A stretch of DNA of 64,000 nt from Phosphitispora fastidiosa (GCF_019008365.1 NZ_JAHHUL010000006.1:1-64000), one strand, 5' to 3'. Positions 52,081 to 61,683 are shown, counted from the first letter of the stretch. Notes: generated by a model from the letters alone, not told the origin. A program made the numbers and translations.

Positions 52081-52580
52081 ACTGTAAAAGAAGGGCTTAT
52101 GGGGCTTGCTGTAACAGCACCCCTTTTTTTTGTACTTCAGGAAAGTATATCTTTTCCACATTTGTACCCGCAGGGGGTACTCCGAATCCGTAACCGCTAA
52201 AGCGGTAACGGCTTCGCAGTGGAAAAGGCTAAGGAATGAAGTATAAAAAGGCGCGCGCATCGGGAACTGAAAGATGCGCGCCTTCTTAATGGGGATTTTA
52301 AGACAAATATTACAGATTTATTGTAATTTGATGTAATATTTATGAAGGAAAATGACAATATGTGTCGAAATATATACATAAAAGTGCCAATAGAGTCTTA
52401 TATTGTGGACAGGAGTGGGTATTCCTGTCTATTATTGTTTGGTGTATTGTTGGCCCGGGGATTAGTATAGGTGAAAATATGCTGAACACAAACTATTAAT
52501 AATTGATACTGCAAAGGAGGTGAAGCAGCAATATTGGCCTTGATCACTCCAAGGCGATGTTATCGAAGGGAGGAGTTACT
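52078..52580. other. selB-fdhA intergenic region with hairpins
   Basis: No gene. It contains a near-perfect 10-nt inverted repeat at about 52188-52211 (one mismatch), a terminator-like GC hairpin (GCGCGCAT 52253-52260 with 52274-52281, then TTCTT), a TGTCGAA word at 52363-52369, a 7-nt inverted repeat GACAGGA/TCCTGTC (52408-52414/52423-52429) that could be an operator, and a strong but unused ribosome site AAAGGAGGTGA at 52514-52524. Confidence 0.55.
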
Positions 52581-55500
52581 ATGAAGTGTTCACGAAGAGG
52601 TTTTCTGAAACTGTCCGGAGCGACAGGTCTTGGCCTGTTTTTTGGGGAGTTGGGTTTTAATCTGGAACCTGTAGCTGCGAAGGTTATGGATTTCAAGATA
52701 AAATCTGCCCGGATAGTACCTACTATTTGCCCTTACTGTAGTTGTGGGTGTGGCATCTTATGTTATGTGGAGAATGGTAAAATAATTAATACTGAAGGTG
52801 ATCCGGACCACCCCATTAACCAGGGCTCTCTTTGCAGCAAAGGGTCATCATTATACCAGATAGCCAATAACGAACGAAGGCTGGGCAAGCCTCTATACAG
52901 GGCGCCCGGAAGCAGTAAGTGGGAGCCCCGGGAATGGGACTGGGTCATGGACCGGATAGCTGAAAAAGTTAAACAGACCAGAGACAATACCTTTATTAGC
53001 AGCCAAAAGGTCAAAGATTCCAAAACAGGAGGAGACCTTGAGGTTACCGTTAATCGGACAGAGGGTATTGCCTGTTTGGGAGGCGCCGCCCTTGACAATG
53101 AAGAGTGCTATCTGCTGACAAAAGCTATGCGTTCCATGGGCCTGGTTTATTTAGAACACCAGGCTCGTATCTGACACTCCTCTACGGTTGCCGGTCTGGC
53201 ACCTTCATTTGGCAGAGGAGCGATGACTAATCACTATATTGACCTGAAAAATACTGACTGTGCTCTGATTATTGGGAGCAATGCCGCTGAGAATCATCCC
53301 ATGTCCTTTAAGTGGCTGACCAGGGCCAGGGAAGAGCGCGGCGCCAGGATTATCAGTGTCGATCCCAGGTTTACCCGTACTTCCTCTAAAGCCGATATTT
53401 ATGCCCCCATCAGGTCAGGTACTGATATTGCTTTCATCGGCGGAATGATTAACTATATTCTAAGAAACAGGATATATAACGAAGCTTATGTAAGGAAATA
53501 TACCAATGCCGCCTTTATCATTGACGATGGTTATGGCTTTAAAGATGGAATTTTCAGCGGTTATGACAGCAAAAACCGCAAATACAGCACAGACACATGG
53601 AAATACAAGACTGATTCTGCGGGACAACCCCTCAAAGATGAGACCCTGCAGCACCCCAGGACTGTTTTCCAGCTGCTGAAAAAGCACTATTCGCGCTATG
53701 ATATTGATACTGTGTGCAGGATAACGGGAACTCCCAAAGGCGTTTATATGGAAATCGCCGATACCTATGCTGGCACCGGGGCCCGCGGCAAAGCAGGCAC
53801 TATTTTGTATGCCATGGGAGCTACTCAGCATACCGTGGGTTCGCAAAATATAAGGTCTTATGCCATGCTGCAGCTGCTGCTGGGCAATATGGGTGTTCCC
53901 GGTGGAGGCATTAATGCACTCAGGGGAGAGGCAAATGTCCAGGGCTCCACAGATATGGCGCTCCTGTTTCACCTTATCCCGGGATACCTCAATCTTCCGA
54001 CAGCTGCGCCTCAGTATGCTACTCTTGCCTCATATCTTGAGACAGAGACCCCGAAAACAGGCTACTGGTCCAATAAACCAAAATTTATGGTCAGCCTGCT
54101 GAAGGCTTTTTGGGGTCCCAACGCAACCAAGGATAATGAGTATGCTTATCAATATCTACCCAAGATTGATCCCAAGGTAAATTATTCCCATATTTCAGTT
54201 TTTGAGGCCCTTTATGAAGAGAAAATTAAGGGAATGTTCTGTTTCGGGCAGAATCCTGTGGTTGGCGGTCCCAATGCCAACAAGGAAGCAAAGGCTTTGG
54301 GAAATCTGGACTGGTTGGTCTGTGTTGACCTTTGGGAGACCGAGACTGCGACTTTCTGGACCGAGAAAGCTGGCGCCCGCCCTGCTGATATCAAAACAGA
54401 AGTATTTTTGCTCCCTGCCGCATCTTCAGTTGAAAAAGAGGGGACGGTTTCCAACAGCGGAAGGTGGATTCAGTGGCGTTGGAAGGCAATTGAACCGGTT
54501 AATGAGGCCAAGTCTGACGGCTGGGTAATAAACAATCTTTTCAAGAGAGTTAAAAAACTTTATGAAAATGAGAGCAGTCCTGCGGCTAATCCAATCAAAC
54601 ACCTTTTATGGGATTATGGCGACCATGATGAACCTGATGTCGACAAGGTTGCCCGGGAAATCAACGGATACAATGTCCTTACCGGGAAACAGGTGCCCGG
54701 TTTTGCCAAACTGTCGGATGACGGCTCTACCTGCAGCGGAAACTGGGTTTTCTGCGGGATGTACCCCGAGGCCGGGAAGAACCTTTCTCAGAGACGTGAC
54801 AACACCGATGAAGGTGGTTTGGGGAACTGCCTGAACTGGTCTTATAGCTGGCCGGCCAATCGCAGAATTCTATACAACCGCTGTTCAGCAGACTACGAAG
54901 GAAGGCCCTGGACTGATGACTCCAAGTTAATTTGGTGGGATCCCTTGAAGGGTGATATCCTCAAAGGTGAAAAGGGAAAGTGGGTAGGACTGGATGTCCC
55001 TGACTTCAATACCGTCCTGGCTCCTTCAGACCCCGGAGGGACAAATCCCTTTATAATGCTCCCGGAGACAGTGGGTGGGCTGTTTACCACCAAAATGAAG
55101 GAAGGCCCTTTTCCAGAGCACTATGAACCATGGGAGAGCCCAGTGAATAACCAGATGTCCGGTATCCAGCTTAACCCGGTGGTTAAGGTGCCGAATACAC
55201 CCATGAACGAACAGGGGACACCTGATAAGTTCCCGATTATCGGCACAACTTATCGCGTTTCGGAGCATTGGCAGGCCGGACAGATGACCAGGAACCTTCC
55301 CTGGCTGGCAGAACTGTTCCCTGACATGTTTGTAGAAATGAGCGAATCCCTGGCTAAAGCAAGGGGAATCAAAAACGGCGATAAAGTTATTATATCTTGC
55401 GCCAGGGGGGAAATTACGGCATATGCCCTGGTCACCAAGCGCTTTAAAACTCTCCTTGTTGACGGGAAACAGGTTGAGGAGGTAGGACTGCCGTGGCACT

Positions 55501-55622
55501 TTGGCTACCAGGGAATTGCAACCGGAGAAATCGCCAATAAACTGACTCCGCATATTGGTGACGGCAACACCATGATTCCCGAATATAAGGCGTTTCTGGT
55601 TGATGTAAGGAGGGCGGTATAA
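52581..55622 (+). CDS. fdhA: Selenocysteine formate dehydrogenase, catalytic subunit (Tat-exported)
   Basis: One gene of 1013 residues read through TGA 53172-53174 as Sec198; FdnG of E. coli has Sec196 in 1015 residues. ATG 52581 follows GGGAGGAG. Tat signal: RRGFLKL at residues 5-11. [4Fe-4S] Cys in CPYCSCGCG (50-57) plus a fourth in GSLCSKG. After Sec come HSSTVAGLAPSFGRGAMTNH, the bis-MGD contacts (LGNMGVPGGGINALRGEANV, FGQNPVVGGPNANKEA) and the C-terminal dinucleotide-binding domain. The metal may be W or Mo. It oxidises formate on the outer face. A plain ORF call would split it at 53174 and 53223. Confidence 0.96.
53172..53220 (+). promoter_or_regulatory. bSECIS element in fdhA
   Basis: The Sec codon TGA (53172-53174) is followed by a hairpin. 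Upper stem GGT (53186-53188)-bulged T (53189)-GCC (53190-53192), loop GGTCT (53193-53197), GGC (53198-53200)-ACC (53201-53203). The bulged U and GGUCU loop are those that SelB binds in E. coli fdhF. An outer 7-bp stem (53177-53183 with 53214-53220) closes the element. Confidence 0.93.
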
Positions 55623-56411
55623 ATGGCAGAACTTGCGATGTCTGTAGATGTTTCCAAATGTACCGGCTGCCGTGGCTGCCAGGTGGCCTGCAAGCAGTGG
55701 AACGGGCTGCCTGCTGTTAAAACAGGCTTCTCCGGGAGCTATGAGAACCCGCCCCGGATTGGCGGCGATACCTGGACAAGAGTGCGGTTTATTGAAAAGG
55801 AAGACAGTGGCAAAATGAGGTTCCTGTTCAGAAAAGAACAGTGTATGCACTGTACTGAGGCCAGCTGTCAAGCCGTATGTGCCGCCGGTGCAATTCAAAA
55901 GACCGACAGGGGGATGGTGGTTTTTAATGATGATCGCTGTGTCGGCTGTAAAAACTGTGTAGTCGCCTGCCCATTCCATGCGATAGGCTTATCCGAAGAA
56001 ACGGGCAGCAGCAGGAAGTGCCGGTTCTGTTATGAGAGGATTGACAACGGTATGGAGCCGGCTTGTGTCAAAGCGTGCCCTACCGGCGCCATCAGTTTTG
56101 GCGACCGGGATAAGATGCTTACTCAGGCAAAGCAGAGGGTATCTGTTCTGCATGGAACAGGAGTTAATGCCCGGGTCTATGGGGAACATGAACTGGGCGG
56201 GCTGCATGTGATTTACGTCCTGGATGATGAACCGGAAGTTTACGGGCTCCCGGCACATCCCCGGGTGGCCACTGCCGGCCTGTTTAACAATTGGCTGCAT
56301 GCTCTGGCTGGAGTAGGGGTGGTAGCCTTTGCACCGTTCTGGTTAATCTTCCGGGAGCGCGGGACAGTGCCGGATAAGTCAGTTGGAGCGGAGGTGGATG
56401 ATAATGCATGA
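55623..56411 (+). CDS. fdhB: Formate dehydrogenase iron-sulfur subunit
   Basis: A 262-aa ferredoxin-like subunit with four [4Fe-4S] motifs: CTGCRGCQVACKQWN, CMHCTEASCQAVC, CVGCKNCVVACPF and CRFCYERIDNGMEPACVKACP. A C-terminal helix (LHALAGVGVVAFAPFWLIF) anchors it in the membrane, as in FdnH. It passes electrons from FdhA to the NrfD-like subunit. It starts one base after the fdhA stop, behind AAGGAGGGCGG. The 3' end overlaps fdhC by 8 nt. Confidence 0.95.
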   Translation: MAELAMSVDVSKCTGCRGCQVACKQWNGLPAVKTGFSGSYENPPRIGGDTWTRVRFIEKEDSGKMRFLFRKEQCMHCTEASCQAVCAAGAIQKTDRGMVVFNDDRCVGCKNCVVACPFHAIGLSEETGSSRKCRFCYERIDNGMEPACVKACPTGAISFGDRDKMLTQAKQRVSVLHGTGVNARVYGEHELGGLHVIYVLDDEPEVYGLPAHPRVATAGLFNNWLHALAGVGVVAFAPFWLIFRERGTVPDKSVGAEVDDNA

Positions 56412-57315
56412 AATAGCTTGGCCGGTAATTATAGCCATATACCTGTTTGTGGCAGGTGATGGAGTAGCGGCGTTTTATACGGGTATTCTGGCAAACACCT
56501 TTAGTAAGGGGAAATATGAGCGCATAGCCAAGATAGGGTCATATATCGGGGTGCCCCTGATAATTCTAGGTCTTCTGATGCTGATAATTGACCTGGGACG
56601 ACCCCTCAGTTTCTGGCACTTTGTATTGGGAGAAAATTTTCTGCCTCTGTTTCGGGTAAGTTCCACTATGTCTCTCGGAACCTGGCTGCTGACGGCATTC
56701 ACCATATTTGGCGGCGGGTATGCCCTTACCTGGCTGGCAGAAGAAAAGTTTGCCAGGGGATGGCCTGTTCTGAAATATTTTTCTTCCCGACCGGGGCTGC
56801 GGAAAATACTGGGATATTTAGCCCTGCCCTTTGCCGTATTGATTGCATGTTACACCGGGGTCCTGCTGGCAAGTACTGCAGCGCCGATGTGGAACAGCAC
56901 CCCATATTTGGGCCTCCTTTTTCTGTTGTCAGCAACTTCTGCCGGTCTTTCCAGCATAATTCTGATACTGGCAGCCACCAAATCAGACAGACATCTTATT
57001 TATACCTTTTCCAAGGCAGATGCCATTGTTGATATTCTTGAGCTGGTAGTTTTTATTATACTTATGATAAGGTTGAGTTCATCTGCCCCCGAAGCTGCCG
57101 CCCTGCTGCTTAACGGCGAATTCAGCACACTTTTCTGGCTGGGCATAGTGGCTTTCGGGCTGGTAGTGCCCCTTGTCATGGAAATATATGAATTGGCTTC
57201 AAGTGAGAAAAATGTAATCAATACTGTTGTGCCTGTGTTGTCGGCAGTGCTTATCCTGATCGGTAGTTTTCTTACCAGGGTGGTAATATTGTATGCCGGT
57301 CAGGCAAATTTCTGA
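56404..57315 (+). CDS. fdhC: NrfD/PsrC-type membrane subunit (quinone reductase) of formate dehydrogenase
   Basis: A 303-aa protein with about eight to nine transmembrane helices, resembling NrfD (MHEIAWPVIIAIYLFVAGDG, LIIDLGRPLSFWHF, SSTMSLGTWLLTAF, YTGVLLASTAAPMWN). No His pairs like those that hold haem b in FdnI, so it is of the haem-free NrfD type that passes electrons to menaquinone. I take ATG 56404, 9 nt from GGAGG. Confidence 0.9.
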   Translation: MHEIAWPVIIAIYLFVAGDGVAAFYTGILANTFSKGKYERIAKIGSYIGVPLIILGLLMLIIDLGRPLSFWHFVLGENFLPLFRVSSTMSLGTWLLTAFTIFGGGYALTWLAEEKFARGWPVLKYFSSRPGLRKILGYLALPFAVLIACYTGVLLASTAAPMWNSTPYLGLLFLLSATSAGLSSIILILAATKSDRHLIYTFSKADAIVDILELVVFIILMIRLSSSAPEAAALLLNGEFSTLFWLGIVAFGLVVPLVMEIYELASSEKNVINTVVPVLSAVLILIGSFLTRVVILYAGQANF

Positions 57316-57327
57316 TAGGGGGTGGCT

Positions 57328-58131
57328 TTGTTGCCGGGTGATATTGATAAGGGCGGAATTCCACATGAGCTGCTGAATTTTTACCGGGAATTGATAGGAA
57401 TTCAGAAAAACTATTTTGAAGAATGCAGTCTTGGCCTGAAGGCATCAGGAAATGCGGGCAGTTCTGGGGGAGCAGCTCTTCAAACTCCACTGCTTCAGCA
57501 AATTCAGCCTGCTTTTGATACCGCACTGTTTATCAGAGTGTTTCGTGATATTACTGGTATGATTGCCCGAAACCGGCCCGGTCTGGAGGGGTTGGAAGCA
57601 ATTGACAAGATACCTGATTCTTTTCTCAGTCAGTCTTTTGCTCAGGCTCGTAACAGTAGTGTTAATGAAGTTGTGAATAAAGACAACGGCCTGTTAAAAT
57701 TCATCTTTACCAATTCGATTAAACCCTTTCTGAAGGCTTTTGCCCAGAGCATGGAAAAGGGGGAGGTTAAGGCAGCTGAAAATCATCCGTTCTGTCCTGT
57801 CTGCGGCGGCAGTCCTGATATGGGAAGGGCGGTAAACCCTGGTGGGCAGAGATATTTACACTGTTCATTATGTGGACATGAATGGCTTTCCAAGAGGCTG
57901 AAGTGCCCATATTGCCTCAATGAAGACCATAATTTACTGTCAGTAATTATTGTCGATGATATTCCCGGCTGTCGGATTGATGTCTGTGAAGCTTGCGGGA
58001 GTTACCTTAAGGTAATAGCAGATGAAACAGGCGGGGTATCCCGGCTGCCGGAAATGGCAGATATTGAGACAATTTACCTGGATGTTGTGGCTAACCAGAG
58101 AGGATATACCAGGAGTACATTGAATATATAA
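57328..58131 (+). CDS. fdhE: Formate dehydrogenase accessory protein FdhE
   Basis: A ~267-aa protein with four C-x-x-C pairs: CPVCGGSPDMG, CSLCGHEW, CPYCLNEDH and CEACGSYLK, the rubredoxin-like iron site of FdhE. FdhE is needed for assembly of respiratory formate dehydrogenases. The N-terminal 150 residues are helical. Start is TTG 57328 or 57331 after AGGGGG; GTG 57322 overlaps that site. Last gene of the fdh operon. Confidence 0.9.
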   Translation: MLPGDIDKGGIPHELLNFYRELIGIQKNYFEECSLGLKASGNAGSSGGAALQTPLLQQIQPAFDTALFIRVFRDITGMIARNRPGLEGLEAIDKIPDSFLSQSFAQARNSSVNEVVNKDNGLLKFIFTNSIKPFLKAFAQSMEKGEVKAAENHPFCPVCGGSPDMGRAVNPGGQRYLHCSLCGHEWLSKRLKCPYCLNEDHNLLSVIIVDDIPGCRIDVCEACGSYLKVIADETGGVSRLPEMADIETIYLDVVANQRGYTRSTLNI

Positions 58132-58146
58132 GTTTAATTTTTACCA

Positions 58147-58176
58147 GGGATCGCCAATATTACGGCGGTCCCATTT
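58147..58176 (+). terminator. Terminator of the fdh operon
   Basis: 9-bp stem (58147-58155 with 58164-58172, one G-U pair), 8-nt loop, followed by ATTTTC; the T tract is short. Confidence 0.5.
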
Positions 58177-58322
58177 TCAACATGCCTGGCCGGCAAATGT
58201 TACACTGCCAATGGAGGCAAGTCGTACGCACCGGGGTTATAAAAAATTTCTCGCATTTGCAGGAATACGGAAATTATTGGCGAAATAATTTCATAATTAA
58301 GACAATTCAGGGGGTGGCGGCT

Positions 58323-59267
58323 TTGTTAGAGCCGGTTACAATAAGAGATAATGCCAAAAAAATAATGGTTATTGAAGATAACTGTATCACGCTTTGTCAG
58401 CTCCGGGATTACCTGGGTGAACAGGGATACAGTATCATCCCGTGCAAGCGCTGCGATGATGCCATGACATTGCTGGAAGAGGTAACCCCCGACCTGATAA
58501 TCCTTGATATAATCATGCCAGATGTAGACGGTTATGAATTATGTAAGTGGCTTAAGTCCCATTCCCGTCTGAAAATGATCCCAATAGTCTTTTTGACTGC
58601 AAAGACAAGCCTTGAAGATAAGCTGGAGGGTTTTCAGACCGGCGGTGATGATTACATTACCAAGCCCTTTGCCGAAGAAGAACTGCTGGCCAGGATACAG
58701 GCAATTTTAAACCGGATAAATAGTTACTATAGTATTTCCATGAGGGACGAACTAACCGGCGCTTATAACAGGAGATACCTTAAGGAACGTATGGATGAAG
58801 AGTTTTACCGGGTCAGGAGGACCGGCAGACCGTTTTCCATAGTGGTTTTGGATATTGATTTTTTTAAGAATATCAATGATATTTATGGGCATTATGCCGG
58901 GGATTCGGTTCTGGTGGAGTTTGTCAGGTTTTTACAGACAAGGCTCAGAAAATCAGACCTGATAGCCAGGCTGGGAGGAGACGAGTTTTTGGTTCTGCTG
59001 CCTGACACCACCTCAGGAAGAGCCTATTTTTTAGTAGAACGTTTAAGACAGTCTTTGGAGGAGATTCGTTTCTACCATAAAAAAGACGGTATTGCCACCG
59101 AAAATCAGGTTACAATAAGTGCAGGGATTGCCTGCTGTCCCGAACACGGGGATACAGAAGAAATTCTTTTTACTCTGGCTGACGTAGCTTTGTATAATGC
59201 TAAAAAATCGGGAAGAAATGCCACCAAAATAGCTGAAGGAGCGAATGAAGGGATTGCCTGCAAATAA
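58323..59267 (+). CDS. Response regulator with diguanylate cyclase (GGDEF) domain
   Basis: A ~314-aa PleD-like protein. Receiver domain ~15-135: acidic patch VIEDN, phospho-Asp in LIILDIIMPDVDGYE, Thr in FLTAKTS and Lys in ITKPFAEEEL. GGDEF domain ~150-310: DELTGAYNRRYL, VLDIDFFKNINDIYGH, RLGGDEFLVLL (active site) and an inhibitory I-site RKSD five residues before it. No histidine kinase is next to it. TTG 58323 follows GGGGGTGG at ~6 nt; the frame is open from 58182 but that section has no ribosome site or conservation. It should make cyclic di-GMP when phosphorylated. Confidence 0.9.
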   Translation: MLEPVTIRDNAKKIMVIEDNCITLCQLRDYLGEQGYSIIPCKRCDDAMTLLEEVTPDLIILDIIMPDVDGYELCKWLKSHSRLKMIPIVFLTAKTSLEDKLEGFQTGGDDYITKPFAEEELLARIQAILNRINSYYSISMRDELTGAYNRRYLKERMDEEFYRVRRTGRPFSIVVLDIDFFKNINDIYGHYAGDSVLVEFVRFLQTRLRKSDLIARLGGDEFLVLLPDTTSGRAYFLVERLRQSLEEIRFYHKKDGIATENQVTISAGIACCPEHGDTEEILFTLADVALYNAKKSGRNATKIAEGANEGIACK

Positions 59268-59295
59268 AGGGCAGTCTCCGGGTATGAGAAAATAG

Positions 59296-59347
59296 TGAGG
59301 AAGTGACCCAAAGGATGATTCTTACGGGCGCTTCCTTTATTCTTTTT
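59296..59347 (+). terminator. Terminator after the GGDEF gene
   Basis: Stem AGGAAGTGACCC (about 59298-59309) with GGGCGCTTCCT (59326-59336), mismatched, then T-rich tract to 59347. Confidence 0.5.
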
Positions 59348-59362
59348 ACCGTTGTTTAGGTA

Positions 59363-59420
59363 AGCGGGTGCATAGCCTCAGATTTAGCTGCCCAAAATAA
59401 CGGTGGCAGACTATGCCGCT
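59363..59420 (+). ncRNA. Candidate structured 5' leader of the larA-type gene
   Basis: Nested helices: AGCG (59363-59366) with CGCT (59417-59420); GCATAG (59370-59375) with CTATGC (59411-59416); CTGCC (59388-59392) with GGCAG (59405-59409), leaving a CCTCAGATTTAG internal loop and a 12-nt terminal loop. It ends 33 nt before the start codon. It does not match a riboswitch class I know. Confidence 0.35.
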
Positions 59421-59453
59421 GATTGGCATTAAAGAGCTCGAGGAGGGAACGTA

Positions 59454-60701
59454 TTGGGTGTTGAGGTTAGTCTGAAGTATGGGGATGAATGGGTTAAAGC
59501 AATTATTCCTGAGGCCTGGAGTTTGACAGAGGTCAAGCCAAACCAGCTTCCGGAAGTGGCGGATTTGGAGCAGGAGGTTATTAACTGCATTCGGTCCCCG
59601 AGGGGCTGCAGCCCACTTAAGCTAATGGTGGAAGGAATGGAGCAAATTGCAATTGTAATCAGTGACCATACCAGGCCCCTGCCTTCAGGAACTCTGCTTC
59701 CAATCCTGTGCAACGAACTGGAACAGGCAGGGATAAAAAGAGATAAAATTACTGTGGTTATCGGGGGTGGGAATCACAGGCCTGCCACAGAAAGTGAAAA
59801 GAAACACTTGATGGGGCCCCTGTATGGCAAACTGCAATGTTTCCACAGCGCCGAAACCGGCTACAGGGTGCTGGGGGTCACTACAAGAGGAACTCCCGTG
59901 GAAGTCAGCGTTCCCGTGGCAGCTGCAGATATGGTGATAAGCCTGGGCAATATTGAGCTGCACCAGCTGGCCGGTTATTCGGGCGGGGTAAAAAGTATAG
60001 CCATTGGAACTGCCAGTAAACGTGCCATCGAACACAATCACAGGCTCACCTGCCTGCAGGAGAATGCAGTCGGTGTCCTTGACGGGAACCTGGTAAGAGA
60101 GGATATGGAGGAGTTCGCCCGCTGTACAAAGCTTAGGTTCATTATAAATGTTGTTCTCAATGAAGGCAAAGAGGTTACCGCGGTTGTTGCCGGTGACCCT
60201 GTTGCGGCTCACCGTGCCGGGTGTTCTTTTGCGAAGCGCATGTATACGGCTGAGGTTGATTACCCTGCCGAAATAGTCATTGTTTCACCGGGCGGCAGTC
60301 CCAGGGATAATGCGGTATACCAGGCTCAAAAGGCTGTCGGTAATGCCTTGAAAGTGGCTGCCAACGGAGGTATCATTATTGTAACGGCAAGGTGCCCTGA
60401 AGGCTTTGGCGACCCTGTTTTTGAACAGTGGCTAAAAGAAGCGGCGGGTTTGGCGGAACTGGAAGAAAGAACCCATAAAGAGTTTGTGCTCGGAGGACAT
60501 AAGGCTGCCTTTATTATAAAAGCGGTTAAGCAGTGCCGGGTTTTTTGGGTTTCAGAAATGCAGGCTGCTGATGTGGCCAGACTTTTTTTTACGCCTTTCA
60601 ATTCGCTGCAGGCTGCGGTTGATGCAGCAGCCACAGAAGTGGGAGCACAGGCCCGGGCTATAATTATGCCATGGGGAGGGTTGACCTTCCCTTTTTGCTA
60701 A
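59454..60701 (+). CDS. LarA-family (nickel-pincer lactate racemase-like) protein
   Basis: A 415-aa protein of the LarA family. N-terminal domain: ISDHTRPLPS, GGGNHRPATESE (active-site His region), ELHQLAGYSGGVKSIAIG, where the Lys of GGxKS is the residue that carries the nickel-pincer cofactor in LarA; SKRAIEHNHRL gives a further His. The C-terminal domain begins near residue 265 (IVIVSPGGSPRDNAVYQAQK). Different LarA homologues racemise different 2-hydroxy acids. larB, larC and larE are not in the window. TTG 59454 is 6 nt after GGAGGG. Confidence 0.85.
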   Translation: MGVEVSLKYGDEWVKAIIPEAWSLTEVKPNQLPEVADLEQEVINCIRSPRGCSPLKLMVEGMEQIAIVISDHTRPLPSGTLLPILCNELEQAGIKRDKITVVIGGGNHRPATESEKKHLMGPLYGKLQCFHSAETGYRVLGVTTRGTPVEVSVPVAAADMVISLGNIELHQLAGYSGGVKSIAIGTASKRAIEHNHRLTCLQENAVGVLDGNLVREDMEEFARCTKLRFIINVVLNEGKEVTAVVAGDPVAAHRAGCSFAKRMYTAEVDYPAEIVIVSPGGSPRDNAVYQAQKAVGNALKVAANGGIIIVTARCPEGFGDPVFEQWLKEAAGLAELEERTHKEFVLGGHKAAFIIKAVKQCRVFWVSEMQAADVARLFFTPFNSLQAAVDAAATEVGAQARAIIMPWGGLTFPFC

Positions 60702-60785
60702 AAAATATGGAAAAACGTGAAACAAATCGGGCTGGTCTGAATATAGTTTAATGTGTAGATATCTGAAGATTAGGGGGGCCTTAAT

Positions 60786-61112
60786 TTGCTTGATGACCAA
60801 TTGGGTAAACTCCTGCAGCAGGCGCAGAAATTACAGTCCGATATGGCCAAGGTTCAGGAAGAATTAAAGAATATGAGGGTGGAAGCCGTAGTTGATGCAG
60901 GTACAATAAAGGTAATTGCCAACGGGCGGCAGGAAATCGTTGATATTGTGGTTGATTCTGCAATCATACACCCTGCCAATGCGCAGGTTCTTCAGGAACT
61001 TCTGGTCAATGCCGTAAACCTGGCCATGGAAAAGTCCCGCACACTTGCCAAGCAGGAAATGAACAGGGTAACAGGCGGGATGAATATCCCCAATATCCCC
61101 GGATTTTTTTAG
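60786..61112 (+). CDS. YbaB/EbfC-family nucleoid-associated protein
   Basis: A 108-aa protein: LLQQAQKLQSDMAKVQEELK helix, then VDAGTIKVIANGRQEIVDIV and MNRVTGGMNIPNIPGFF, the typical YbaB hallmarks. Small DNA-binding dimer, usually encoded next to dnaX and recR; here it lies without them. TTG 60786 follows AGGGGGG. Confidence 0.9.
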   Translation: MLDDQLGKLLQQAQKLQSDMAKVQEELKNMRVEAVVDAGTIKVIANGRQEIVDIVVDSAIIHPANAQVLQELLVNAVNLAMEKSRTLAKQEMNRVTGGMNIPNIPGFF

Positions 61113-61152
61113 CGCAGGATTGTTCTGAAAATATTGAGAAGGAGGTCATGGT

Positions 61153-61683
61153 TTGGAAGACATAACTGCATTGTTGGGGTCCAGGGAGAACGAAAAAGAC
61201 CTTGTCGACAAGCTGATTAGTTTGCTTGACAGGCAGACAGACCATAAAATAAGTCCAAATGTCCTGCTGGGTATTCTGGGGCTGTTTAATGTTCTCACTA
61301 TTATGAGCGTAGTCCGGGAAACCCCAGGCAGCGGTGTTAGGCAGGTAACGGATCCGGTGGAGAGCAACGGGGACGCTCAGGCTCAGGCTCAGACCCTGAA
61401 TGATACATTGGGAAGTTTAATGAACAGCCAGGGAGGCGGGCAGCCGGATTTAATGGGCTTATTAGGGAATCTGGCTTCAAAGAAGAAGATAAATCCAGGC
61501 CTGCTGCTTTCATTATTCAGCATGTTAAATCAGGGAAGCGCCGGAGCAAATCAAAACATGCCTGCAGAACCTAACCCCGGCCCGGCTCCGGCATCACAAT
61601 CCGCAGCTGCAGCCGGTGTGTCTGCTGCACCGGCGCAGTCAACAGAAAACTCCAAAACCGGTGATTATAAAAAAAACTCCTGA
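61153..61683 (+). CDS. Uncharacterised protein with internal repeat
   Basis: A 176-aa protein I do not recognise. It has two related hydrophobic segments: KISPNVLLGILGLFNVL (residues 33-49) and KINPGLLLSLFSMLNQG (about 113-129). Between them is a Gln/Ala/Gly-rich linker, and the last 45 residues are Pro/Ala-rich and disordered. No signal peptide or enzyme motif. TTG 61153 follows GAAGGAGG at 7 nt, a strong site that supports translation. It is followed by a coupled small gene. Confidence 0.65.
   Translation: MEDITALLGSRENEKDLVDKLISLLDRQTDHKISPNVLLGILGLFNVLTIMSVVRETPGSGVRQVTDPVESNGDAQAQAQTLNDTLGSLMNSQGGGQPDLMGLLGNLASKKKINPGLLLSLFSMLNQGSAGANQNMPAEPNPGPAPASQSAAAAGVSAAPAQSTENSKTGDYKKNS

Noticed and set aside
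53175-55622. Separate gene starting at 53223 after a broken fdhA
   Set aside because: The upstream TGA is a selenocysteine codon with a SECIS; residues between TGA and 53223 continue the family sequence, so it is one gene.
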